Below are positions 29,466 through 36,380 of a DNA stretch of 57,001 nucleotides, one piece after another. Within the stretch, counting starts at the first letter, position 1, and each line of letters starts with the position of its first letter. Position numbers and translations under genes: made by a program. The notes below the pieces were generated by a model. It was not told the DNA's origin, did no database searches, and worked only from the letters and a program-made list of their open reading frames with translations. This DNA is from Fictibacillus sp. BK138 (GTDB taxonomy: Bacteria > Bacillota > Bacilli > Bacillales > Fictibacillaceae). Location: NCBI RefSeq assembly GCF_004216955.1, contig NZ_SGXL01000006.1, forward strand, positions 1 to 57,001, written 5' to 3'.

Positions 29466-29591
29466 ACGTTGAATTAAAAAGAATTGTAAAGAGATGTGTC
29501 GACATGTGTCGTCCCGGGAAATATTTATCTAAATACACTCTCTAAAAAGGATTGATGCTTCTGCTAGGAATTTTTATTTGACACCTGGCAG

Positions 29592-29724
29592 GTTGATAGG
29601 AGTGTAAGGCACGAGACTCCAGCGGGACAAGTGGGACAGGTGAGACTCCTAAGGGCGCAAAGCGCGAGGAGGCTCACCGCCCGCCCCGCGGAAAGCGAGT
29701 GTCCTGAAACGGAAATCAACAACT
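29592..29724 (-). repeat. Family B palindromic element, copy B4
   Basis: Full-length reverse copy: GTTGATAGGAGTG, CACGAGACTCC, a central GAGACTCCT/GAGGCTC palindrome, CCGCGGAAAGCGAG, CGGAAATCAAC. It fills much of the 416-bp gap between spoVT and yabM. The right flank (AACTTTCAAAAGCAA) reversed matches the flank of B8. Confidence 0.85.
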
Positions 29725-29785
29725 TTCAAAAGCAACGCTGATTGAGTCTTTTAAAACGAAAGAAACGGATTTTTGAGGTACTAAA

Positions 29786-31372
29786 ATGAACACAAAAAAG
29801 TCTTCTGTTTGGGAAGGTGCTTTACTGCTTACTGCAACAGCACTTGTTGTAAAATTATTAAGTGCCGTCTACCGGATTCCCTATCAAAACATGACAGGTG
29901 ATTTCGGTTTTTATGTATTTCAGCAAGCTTATCCATTCTATGCGATATCCGCTGCTGTTGCTTTTACAGGATTTCCGATGGCTCTTTCTAAAATGATCGC
30001 ATCTAAAAACAGCAACAATGATCATCTTATAAAGACATCAATTTGGACATCCTTTTTGTTAGGGATTGTTTCTTTTATATTTTTATTTATTACCGCACCT
30101 TACATAGCCGTTTTAATGGGTGACAGCCACCTTTCTTTACCGATTCGTGTTATATCCGTACTGTTCTTATTTATACCGCTGTCTGCTTTTCTCAGAGGTG
30201 CGTATCAAGGGTATGGTGATATGCAGCTTACAGCAGTTTCACAGCTGCTCGAACAAACTGTTCGGGTTTCAGGAATATTATTAATTTCATTTTATTTTGT
30301 AAGAGAGGGTTATTCCAGCTATGAAACAGGAGCAGGCGCATTATCGGGATCGGTTTTAGGTGCTGCCGCCTCAGGATTATTCCTTTTGTTCTTCTGGAGA
30401 AAAGGAATCACTCCCGCTTATCATCCTAAGGCGAAAATAAGGGTTTCATATGGAATGGAACTTCTGAAGTCGAGCATTTATCTTTCCTTAAGCGCACTTG
30501 TTTTAGCACTGATGCAGCTGGTTGATGCATTCCTTTTTGTAAACGTGTGGGTTGAAAGCGGAATGCAGGCATATGACGCCAAACTGCTAAAAGGGGTATT
30601 TGACCGAGGTCAGCCTCTTCTTCAGCTAGGAACTGTAGCCGCCGCCTCTGTAGCACTTGCTGTCGTCCCGGAAATGGCACATTTAGTGCAGCAAAAAAGA
30701 AACGCTGATATCCAGTCGCTTACAAAGCTGTCAGTAAAGATTTCTGTTGTTTTTGGCGGTGCAGCAGCAGTCGGGCTCATTTGTATCATGGAACCTTTAA
30801 ATACTATGCTTTTTAGGAATGCAGAGGGTTCATCTGCACTTGCTGTATTGTGTTTGTCCATTGTTTCGGTATCAATTATTTATACTTCTACAGGCCTTTT
30901 GCAGGGAATCGGTCATGGAAGATATGCAGCGGTATCCATTTTGGCTGCAATGCTCGTGAAAGTTGCGGGAAACCTGATATTGATACCGCACTTCGGAATG
31001 GAAGGAGCAGCACTTTCAACTGTTATTGCTACAAGTATTGCTGCCGTGCTCCAATTAATAAGACTCCAGATGGCTACGAGGTTTTTGAGCAATATACGAG
31101 CAGTTAACCTATTCTCTTATCTATTTACATTAGGTGTTATGGCTGCAGGTGTTATGTTGTGGGTATTTATTGCCGAAAATATTTTTGAAGGTGTTTCTAG
31201 GTTAGATGCTATGTTTATCAGCATAACTTCTGCTGTACTTGGCGGAGTGATCTACCTAACAGCCATCATAAAATTAAAAATTTTTTCTCAAAGTGAGTGG
31301 GAATCAGTATTCCACTCGATCGATACGATCAGGAAGTTAGTAGAACGGCTGAAAAAAAGGAGGCCAAAATGA
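29786..31372 (+). CDS. Polysaccharide/lipid flippase of SpoVB-MurJ (MOP) family, YabM-like
   Basis: Integral membrane protein with about 14 predicted transmembrane helices over 528 aa, no signal peptide. It belongs to the MOP exporter superfamily with SpoVB, YkvU and MurJ; likely moves a lipid-linked glycan, but which one is unknown. The early YRIPYQNMTGD motif is typical of the SpoVB group. It overlaps yabN by 4 nt (ATGA), as in B. subtilis. GAGGT precedes the ATG. Confidence 0.88.
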   Translation: MNTKKSSVWEGALLLTATALVVKLLSAVYRIPYQNMTGDFGFYVFQQAYPFYAISAAVAFTGFPMALSKMIASKNSNNDHLIKTSIWTSFLLGIVSFIFLFITAPYIAVLMGDSHLSLPIRVISVLFLFIPLSAFLRGAYQGYGDMQLTAVSQLLEQTVRVSGILLISFYFVREGYSSYETGAGALSGSVLGAAASGLFLLFFWRKGITPAYHPKAKIRVSYGMELLKSSIYLSLSALVLALMQLVDAFLFVNVWVESGMQAYDAKLLKGVFDRGQPLLQLGTVAAASVALAVVPEMAHLVQQKRNADIQSLTKLSVKISVVFGGAAAVGLICIMEPLNTMLFRNAEGSSALAVLCLSIVSVSIIYTSTGLLQGIGHGRYAAVSILAAMLVKVAGNLILIPHFGMEGAALSTVIATSIAAVLQLIRLQMATRFLSNIRAVNLFSYLFTLGVMAAGVMLWVFIAENIFEGVSRLDAMFISITSAVLGGVIYLTAIIKLKIFSQSEWESVFHSIDTIRKLVERLKKRRPK

Positions 31373-32811
31373 AAAAAAAGATTACGATTATAGGCTTGGG
31401 GGCAGGGAACCTAGATCAAATGACGCTCGGTATATATCGGTTGCTCGAATCAGCAGAAACCATATATGCCAGAACGATCCATCACCCTGCTGTAGAAGAG
31501 CTTATCGCACAAGGGAAAACATTTATAACATTTGATGATATATACGAAAAGCATGATCAGTTCCAGCCTGTATATGAGGAAATTGCAGAACTGTTATTTA
31601 ACGCTGCTGAAGAAACCGGGCATGTGATTTATGCCGTGCCAGGTCATCCTTTAGTTGCTGAGCAGGCAGTGCAGCTACTGCTGCATAATGCTGATCAAAA
31701 TCATACAGAAGTCTCTGTAGCAGGCGGTAAAAGTTTTCTCGATGAAATGTACACGGCTTTAAAGATTGACCCGATTGAAGGTTGTCAAATACTTGATGGA
31801 ACCTCACTAAAAAAAGAAGAGATCCAAATTCGGCATCATCTTGTTATCGTTCAAGTGTACGATTCATTTATCGCATCGGAAGTAAAATTGACACTCATGG
31901 AGAAGTACCCAGATGATTATGAAGTGACTGTTGTAACAGCAGCCGGGAGCTCAAGTGAGACGATCAAAAGAGTTCCGTTGTTCGAGTTAGATCAATCTGT
32001 TACATTAAACAATCTAACCGCTGTATACGTACCACCTGTTAAAGAAGACACATTGATGTACAGAGATTTTGCTTTTTTAAAAAGTGTTATCGAAAGATTG
32101 AGGGGGCCTGGAGGCTGTCCATGGGATCAGAAACAAACACACGTCAGTCTGAAGAAATATTTAATTGAAGAAGCGTATGAAGTGCTCGAAGCGATCGATG
32201 AGGAAGATGATGAAACTTTGGCTGAAGAGCTCGGTGATGTTCTGCTGCAAGTGCTTCTGCACGCTCAGATTGGCGAAGAAGAAGGTTTTTTTGCGATAGA
32301 TGATGTGATCTCTGTCTTAACCGAGAAGATGATCCGCCGTCACCCTCACGTGTTTAGTAACGTAAATGCAGAAGACGCCGATGAAGTCGTTGCAAACTGG
32401 GAAGCTATAAAAGCTCGGGAAGCGGGCAAGGAAAAAAGAGAGTCTCTGTTAGACGGTGTGCCTAAGGGAATGCCGGCTATTCAAAAAGCCTTTCAATATC
32501 AGAAAAAAGCTGCTAAGGTTGGATTCGACTGGAAAGAAACAGAGCCGGTTTATGAAAAGATTTTAGAAGAGTTAAAAGAATTTCAGGAAGCTGAAGGTGA
32601 AGAACAGTTGAAAGAGCTTGGTGATCTGCTGTTCTCCGTTGTAAATTTAGCCCGTTTCTATAAAATCGATCCTGAAGAAGCTCTTAACGCAACGAACAGA
32701 AAGTTTTATCAGCGGTTTCGTTATATTGAGTCAGCACTAAAGGAAAAGAACCTCTCATTTGAAGATGTTACATTGGAAGAAATGGATCGTCTGTGGGATG
32801 AAGCAAAATAA
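31369..32811 (+). CDS. yabN: YabN: tetrapyrrole methylase-like domain fused to MazG pyrophosphohydrolase
   Basis: 480-aa two-domain protein. Residues about 1-225 are a SAM-dependent tetrapyrrole-methylase fold (ITIIGLGAGNLDQMTLG at the start) of unknown substrate; about 240-480 is a MazG NTP pyrophosphohydrolase with two MazG modules. The first has LRGPGGCPWDQKQTH (about 244-258) and the metal-binding EEAYEVLEAIDEED / EELGDVLLQ motif; the second has EELGDLL-like LKELGDLLFSVVNLA. MazG is thought to clear aberrant NTPs. Coupled to yabM by overlapping start and stop codons. Confidence 0.93.
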   Translation: MKKKITIIGLGAGNLDQMTLGIYRLLESAETIYARTIHHPAVEELIAQGKTFITFDDIYEKHDQFQPVYEEIAELLFNAAEETGHVIYAVPGHPLVAEQAVQLLLHNADQNHTEVSVAGGKSFLDEMYTALKIDPIEGCQILDGTSLKKEEIQIRHHLVIVQVYDSFIASEVKLTLMEKYPDDYEVTVVTAAGSSSETIKRVPLFELDQSVTLNNLTAVYVPPVKEDTLMYRDFAFLKSVIERLRGPGGCPWDQKQTHVSLKKYLIEEAYEVLEAIDEEDDETLAEELGDVLLQVLLHAQIGEEEGFFAIDDVISVLTEKMIRRHPHVFSNVNAEDADEVVANWEAIKAREAGKEKRESLLDGVPKGMPAIQKAFQYQKKAAKVGFDWKETEPVYEKILEELKEFQEAEGEEQLKELGDLLFSVVNLARFYKIDPEEALNATNRKFYQRFRYIESALKEKNLSFEDVTLEEMDRLWDEAK

Positions 32812-32937
32812 TTTTTTTTTCTACAAAGAAGGATTATAGTGAGAAATAGAGAATATTTTCTCGAGAAATACCATGAACCCTTAATTATAAAGGGTTTCTA
32901 ACGAATTCTTTGAAAGAAACCTTAGGAGGTAATAAAA
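32812..32937 (+). promoter_or_regulatory. Structured leader of the HU gene
   Basis: Two alternative hairpins share bases. AACCCTT (32876-32882) pairs with AAGGGTT (32890-32896); GGTTTCT (32893-32899) pairs with AGAAACC (32915-32921), which abuts the ribosome binding site AGGAGG (32924-32929). They cannot form together. A further GAGAA-TATT-TTCTC hairpin lies at about 32849-32862. No promoter was clearly recognised. Confidence 0.45.
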
Positions 32938-33210
32938 ATGAACAAAAATGAATTGGTAACAAATATCTCAGAAAAGTCAGGTCTTACTAAGAAAGATGTA
33001 GAAACAGTCGTTAATGGCGTAATCGATGAAATCACTGCTGCTCTTAAAGGCGGAGAAAAAGTACAGTTTGTTGGATTTGGAACTTTTGAAACTCGCGAGC
33101 GTTCTAGCCGTACTGGCCGCAACCCTCAAACAGGTAAAGAAATTCAAATCCCAGCTGCTACTGTTCCAGCATTTAAAGCAGGAAACAAGCTGAAAGAAGC
33201 TGTTAAGTAA
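32938..33210 (+). CDS. hup: HU-family DNA-binding protein
   Basis: Histone-like dimeric DNA-bending protein, 90 aa: [20 protein letters not shown] helical body, [20 protein letters not shown] beta-arm base (about 47-66), PQTGKEI at the DNA-intercalating arm tip, and [11 protein letters not shown] at the end. It is a canonical HU, not IHF. B. subtilis keeps its HU gene elsewhere and has yabO directly after yabN; here hup lies between them, as is common in clostridia, so this may be the older order. AGGAGG precedes the ATG, and rqcP follows after 2 nt. Confidence 0.95.
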   Translation: MNKNELVTNISEKSGLTKKDVETVVNGVIDEITAALKGGEKVQFVGFGTFETRERSSRTGRNPQTGKEIQIPAATVPAFKAGNKLKEAVK

Positions 33211-33212
33211 GC

Positions 33213-33479
33213 ATGCGCTTAGACAAATTTCTGAAAGTCTCCCGTCTTATTAAACGGAGAACCGTGGCGAAGGAGATTTCAGATCAAGGCCGTATCACGA
33301 TAAACGGATTGCAGGCGAAAGCTTCTTCTGATGTAAAAGTTGGGGACGTGCTTACGATTCGCTTTGGCCAAAAGCTTGTAAAGGTGAAAATCAACGAGCT
33401 TAAAGATACGACCAAAAAAGAGGACGCGGATAACATGTATACCGTTCTCGAAGAAAATCGCATCGAAACGACTGAGTAA
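33213..33479 (+). CDS. rqcP: RqcP (YabO), S4-domain ribosome quality control factor
   Basis: Small S4 RNA-binding protein that works with RqcH in adding alanine tails on stalled 50S subunits. 88 aa: [20 protein letters not shown] is the S4 motif, followed by [20 protein letters not shown]. The start lies 2 nt after the hup stop with no separate strong ribosome binding site, so it is likely translated by coupling with hup. A terminator follows at once, ending a yabM-yabN-hup-rqcP run. Confidence 0.93.
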   Translation: MRLDKFLKVSRLIKRRTVAKEISDQGRITINGLQAKASSDVKVGDVLTIRFGQKLVKVKINELKDTTKKEDADNMYTVLEENRIETTE

Positions 33480-33506
33480 AGAACCTGAATTCTTCAGGTT
33501 CTTTTT
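33479..33506 (+). terminator. hup-rqcP terminator
   Basis: Perfect 11-bp stem AAGAACCTGAA / TTCAGGTTCTT with 3-nt loop and a T run. Confidence 0.9.
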
Positions 33507-33543
33507 CCTTTTGTGGTTTTAGCATGGTTGTTCTATGTGAGTT

Positions 33544-33672
33544 GTTGATTTACGCTCCAGGTCCTCGCTTTCCATGGGGCGTGCGGTGAGCCTCCTGCCG
33601 CTTTGCGCCATTAGGAGTCTCCACCTGACCGCTCGTCCCATAGGAGTCTCGGACCTTGCGCTTCAATCAACT
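33544..33672 (+). repeat. Family B palindromic element, copy B5
   Basis: Full-length forward copy: GTTGATTTACGCTCCAGG, CGCTTTCCATGGGGCG, GGTGAGCCTCCTGCCGC, ATTAGGAGTCTCC, TAGGAGTCTCGGACC, CAATCAACTT. It lies between the rqcP terminator and the yabP promoter; with them it fills this 328-bp gap. Confidence 0.85.
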
Positions 33673-33753
33673 TACATGGAGGATAAAAAGAAAACATCCA
33701 AAACAAGAATACTACTGACTCAAAAAACAGCTCTTTTGATTCATCATAGCTTG

Positions 33754-33782
33754 TTCTATTCCCCCAGCCTGTTTCATACATT
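33754..33782 (+). promoter_or_regulatory. Sigma-E promoter of yabPQ
   Basis: TTCTATT (33754-33760), 14-bp spacer, CATACATT (33775-33782). The -10 fully matches the sigma-E consensus CATACAHT; the -35 keeps TATT of KMATATT. It is placed 13 nt before the yabP ribosome binding site. yabP and yabQ are sigma-E genes in B. subtilis. Confidence 0.7.
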
Positions 33783-33807
33783 TGTATGGAATAGAGGAGG
33801 GGAATGT

Positions 33808-34119
33808 ATGGACCAACGATATGATTTCAATAACAACTATAATCAAAAAGTAAGCACTCCAAATCATGATGTTAGAATGATAGGCCGTAAGAATCTGGAG
33901 ATCACAGGTGTTAAGCAAGTTGAAAGTTTTGATAATGAGGAATTTCTGCTTGAAACCACGATGGGCTTTCTAGCGATACGCGGGACAAACTTGAAGATGA
34001 AAAACCTTGATGTCGAATCTGGTGTGGTGAATATCGAAGGAAAAGTATTCGATCTTGTCTACCTAGACCAGCAAACCGGTGAAAAGAATAAAGGTTTCTT
34101 CGGCAAATTGTTCAAATGA
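33808..34119 (+). CDS. yabP: Sporulation protein YabP
   Basis: Mother-cell sporulation protein needed with YabQ for sporulation in B. subtilis; molecular role unknown. 103 aa; the conserved YabP/YqfC core is HDVRMIGRKNLEITGVKQV (about 18-36) and TTMGFLAIRGTNLKMKNLD (about 49-67). ATG 33808 follows GAGGAGGGG; in-frame codons upstream run into the family B repeat. It overlaps yabQ by 4 nt. Confidence 0.93.
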   Translation: MDQRYDFNNNYNQKVSTPNHDVRMIGRKNLEITGVKQVESFDNEEFLLETTMGFLAIRGTNLKMKNLDVESGVVNIEGKVFDLVYLDQQTGEKNKGFFGKLFK

Positions 34120-34715
34120 CGTTAACCGTACAGTTTCAAACCATGCTGGCTATGGGTTTCATGGGGATATGGATCGGTATGGCTGTTGATACCTACAGCC
34201 GGTTCATCCATGAAAAGCGAAAGTGGCACTGGCTTCATTTCTTAAATGATCTGCTCTTTTGGCTGGTACAGGCTTTGCTGGTTTTTTATGTTCTTCTTCA
34301 CGTCAATCACGCCGAAATTCGCTTTTATATTTTTATTGCTTTAATTTGCGGCTATGCTGCTTATCGTGCACTTTTCGAAAACATATATAAAAAGCTGCTG
34401 GAATGGTTTGTTTCAGCTGCAGCAGCAATTTTCCGGTTCTTATATAATCTGTTCAACAGTTTACTTGTGATGCCGATAAAATGGTTGATTATGCTTATTA
34501 CGGGTATTCTTTTATATGTATTGAAGCTTTTACAAAGAATAATCTTTGTTTTATTAAAGATTCTTTTTTCTCCTTTTAAGTGGATCGGAAGCCTTGTATG
34601 GCGTTTCATTCCAAAACAAAAATGGTATAATTTAAAAGAGAAATATTTAAAAATTGCAGGGTTTTTTAATTCAGTGAAGAATAAAGTCAGCAATTGGAAG
34701 GGAAAAAAGAAGTAA
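34116..34715 (+). CDS. yabQ: Spore cortex membrane protein YabQ
   Basis: Polytopic membrane protein, 199 aa, required for cortex formation and sited in the outer forespore membrane in B. subtilis. Five or so hydrophobic helices cover residues about 8-165 (FMGIWIGMAVDTYSRFIHEK at the first), and the C-terminus is lysine-rich. ATG overlaps the yabP stop (ATGA), so translation is coupled. Confidence 0.9.
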   Translation: MTLTVQFQTMLAMGFMGIWIGMAVDTYSRFIHEKRKWHWLHFLNDLLFWLVQALLVFYVLLHVNHAEIRFYIFIALICGYAAYRALFENIYKKLLEWFVSAAAAIFRFLYNLFNSLLVMPIKWLIMLITGILLYVLKLLQRIIFVLLKILFSPFKWIGSLVWRFIPKQKWYNLKEKYLKIAGFFNSVKNKVSNWKGKKK

Positions 34716-34735
34716 AGGAGGGGAAGAGCGAACAA

Positions 34736-35095
34736 ATGCGCCAAAAGAAGATAACAGAGATTCACTCACAATACATCCAGAATAAAGAACGCCATGAGAA
34801 GGTGATCGCTAAACGTAAACGCGGGCTGTACAGGCGTTTAACGGGGGCTTTTATCGTATTTTCCTTTTTTGCTTTTTTAATTATTACGGGTATTGCAGAG
34901 CAACTCTCCCTTTTAAATGAAAAACAGACGGAACAGAAAGAGCTGACCGAAGAATATAAAGCTCTTTTAGAAGAAAAGGCACAACTTAAAGACGAAGTGA
35001 ATAAACTAAAAGACGAAGAATACATTGGAGAAATCGCCAGACGCGACTTTTTTATGTCAAAGCCTGGTGAAACAATCTTTAAACTTCCAGAATAA
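34736..35095 (+). CDS. divIC: Cell division protein DivIC (FtsB-like)
   Basis: Bitopic divisome protein that pairs with FtsL and DivIB at the septum. 119 aa: cytoplasmic basic N-terminus (KRKRGLYRRL), one transmembrane helix (about 38-58), then an extracytoplasmic leucine-zipper coiled coil (about 60-98) and a short conserved end (YIGEIARRDFFMSKPGE). ATG 34736; AAAGGAGGGG lies 13 nt upstream, a slightly long distance. The gene can be read from the yabPQ promoter, but as it is needed in growth there must be another, not recognised here. Confidence 0.92.
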   Translation: MRQKKITEIHSQYIQNKERHEKVIAKRKRGLYRRLTGAFIVFSFFAFLIITGIAEQLSLLNEKQTEQKELTEEYKALLEEKAQLKDEVNKLKDEEYIGEIARRDFFMSKPGETIFKLPE

Positions 35096-35110
35096 AGCAA
35101 GAAGCGTTCA

Positions 35111-35140
35111 TTGACACGCAGATTTTTTCGAATGTATAAT
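35111..35140 (+). promoter_or_regulatory. Sigma-A promoter of yabR
   Basis: TTGACA (35111-35116), 18-bp spacer, TATAAT (35135-35140); both hexamers perfect. Confidence 0.8.
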
Positions 35141-35186
35141 AAGTATTGATATCTTTTGAGATTTTTTAAGGAGGAGCATTTTTTGC

Positions 35187-35627
35187 ATGTCAATTGAAGT
35201 AGGCAGCAAGTTGCAAGGGAAAGTTACTGGGATTACTCATTTTGGAGCGTTTGTTGAGCTGCCAGGGGGTACTACAGGACTCGTGCATATTAGCGAAGTT
35301 GCGGATAATTACGTAAAGGACATCAACGAATTTCTTAAAGTTGGTGATCAAGTCGAAGTAAAGGTTATGAGCATCGAAAAGGACGGAAAGATCGGTCTGT
35401 CTATTAAGAAAGCAAAAGAAAATGTTGCTTCCACTAGACCTGCACCATCTAGAGGCGGATTCAACAAATCCCGCAAAGGTCCAAATCGCGGCGGTAATAA
35501 CCACTCTACTGCATTATCTTTTGAGGATAAGATGAGCAAGTTCCTTAAGGATAGTGAAGACCGACTCACTACTTTAAAGCGTAGTACTGAATCAAAAAGA
35601 GGAGGCCGCGGCGGCCGAAGAGGATAA
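35187..35627 (+). CDS. yabR: S1 domain RNA-binding protein YabR
   Basis: Single S1 domain at the N-terminus (about 1-72: GSKLQGKVTGITHFGAFVEL, GTTGLVHISEVADNYVKDI, GDQVEVKVMSIEKDGKIGLS) followed by a basic, Ser/Arg/Gly-rich tail that ends KRGGRGGRRG. Function not established; S1 plus an RG tail suggests binding to ribosome or mRNA. The 146 aa exceed the about 128 of B. subtilis YabR. Strong promoter and AAGGAGGAG; own terminator. Confidence 0.9.
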   Translation: MSIEVGSKLQGKVTGITHFGAFVELPGGTTGLVHISEVADNYVKDINEFLKVGDQVEVKVMSIEKDGKIGLSIKKAKENVASTRPAPSRGGFNKSRKGPNRGGNNHSTALSFEDKMSKFLKDSEDRLTTLKRSTESKRGGRGGRRG

Positions 35628-35665
35628 TTGATGCATTTTTAATGCTCATTCATCTATATATGGCT

Positions 35666-35693
35666 AGCATCCTATTCATTAGGGTGCTTTTTG
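35666..35693 (+). terminator. yabR terminator
   Basis: AGCATCCT / AGGGTGCT stem (one G-T), 7-nt loop, T5. Confidence 0.78.
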
Positions 35694-35711
35694 TTTGCTG
35701 TTTTTTAAAGT

Positions 35712-35842
35712 AGTTGATCTCCACTCCAGGTGCTCGCTTTCCGCGGGGCGGGCGGTGAGCCTCCTGGCGCTTCGCACCCTCAGGAGTCTCACCTTTCCCA
35801 CTCGTCCCGCAGGAGTCTCGCACCTTGCGCTCCAATCAACTT
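35712..35842 (+). repeat. Family B palindromic element, copy B6
   Basis: Best-preserved forward copy: AGTTGATCTCCACTCCAGG, CTCGCTTTCCGCGGGGCGG, GGTGAGCCTCCTGGCGC, CCTCAGGAGTCTCACC, CCCGCAGGAGTCTCGCACC, TCCAATCAACTT. GGTGAG-CCTCCTG and CAGGAG-TCTCACC can fold on each other; so can the two ends. Confidence 0.88.
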
Positions 35843-35929
35843 GTCAGTGATGAAATTTACAAAAAGCGTTATAATATAGCTTGAACGCAGTCCTGTAAAA
35901 ACTTTTTTCGACAAAATTCAAAAGAACCG

Positions 35930-35958
35930 TTGACAGTTATAGAGGATTCTTGTAATAT
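35930..35958 (+). promoter_or_regulatory. Promoter of tRNA-Met
   Basis: TTGACA (35930-35935), 17-bp spacer, TAATAT (35953-35958), 22 bp before the tRNA. Confidence 0.75.
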
Positions 35959-35980
35959 ACTACTTGTGTCTTTTACAAAT

Positions 35981-36057
35981 GGCGGTGTAGCTCAGCTGGC
36001 TAGAGCGTACGGTTCATACCCGTGAGGTCGTGGGTTCGACTCCCTCCGCCGCTACCA
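35981..36057 (+). tRNA. tRNA-Met (CAT anticodon, elongator type)
   Basis: 77 nt including an encoded CCA. D-arm GCTC-AGCTGGCTA-GAGC, anticodon loop with CAT (TTCATAC), T-arm GTGGGTTCGACTCCC with TTCGA, acceptor GGCGGTG/CGCCGCT. The sequence resembles B. subtilis trnSL-Met; that locus also has a tRNA-Glu, which is absent here. A terminator follows. Confidence 0.95.
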
Positions 36058-36087
36058 TTTTTTGACACTTACATACTAAAATGTTCA

Positions 36088-36117
36088 AGAGCGCTTGCAA
36101 ATGGCGCTCTTTTTTTA
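36088..36117 (+). terminator. tRNA-Met terminator
   Basis: AGAGCGC / GCGCTCT perfect stem, 9-nt loop, T7. Confidence 0.88.
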
Positions 36118-36280
36118 TGCCTAAAAATATATTCAAATTAAATCCCCGTTTTTATTAATAAATAACCATTTATTTTTCATCATAATTCTTCTTAATCTCT
36201 TTTAATTCATTAATTAAGCTATTCATTTTATACGAATGCTGTCCTCTTTTGCTTTTCTTTCGTGAAATGGTGGGGAAGAC

Positions 36281-36347
36281 CGTCGAGAAGTTTTTCTAGT
36301 AAACATTGTTCTTTTGACAAAATCTTTGTTCTAAACCTGTTTATAAT
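36281..36347 (+). promoter_or_regulatory. Spo0A-dependent-type promoter of spoIIE
   Basis: TTGACA (36314-36319) and TATAAT (36342-36347) are perfect sigma-A hexamers separated by 22 bp rather than 17. B. subtilis spoIIE and spoIIG promoters have the same 21-22 bp spacing, which makes them depend on Spo0A~P. A possible 0A half-site CGTCGAG lies at 36281-36287 (5 of 7 matches). Confidence 0.7.
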
Positions 36348-36380
36348 GGTTACACAAATTGGAAACGGGTGGTGTATGGG

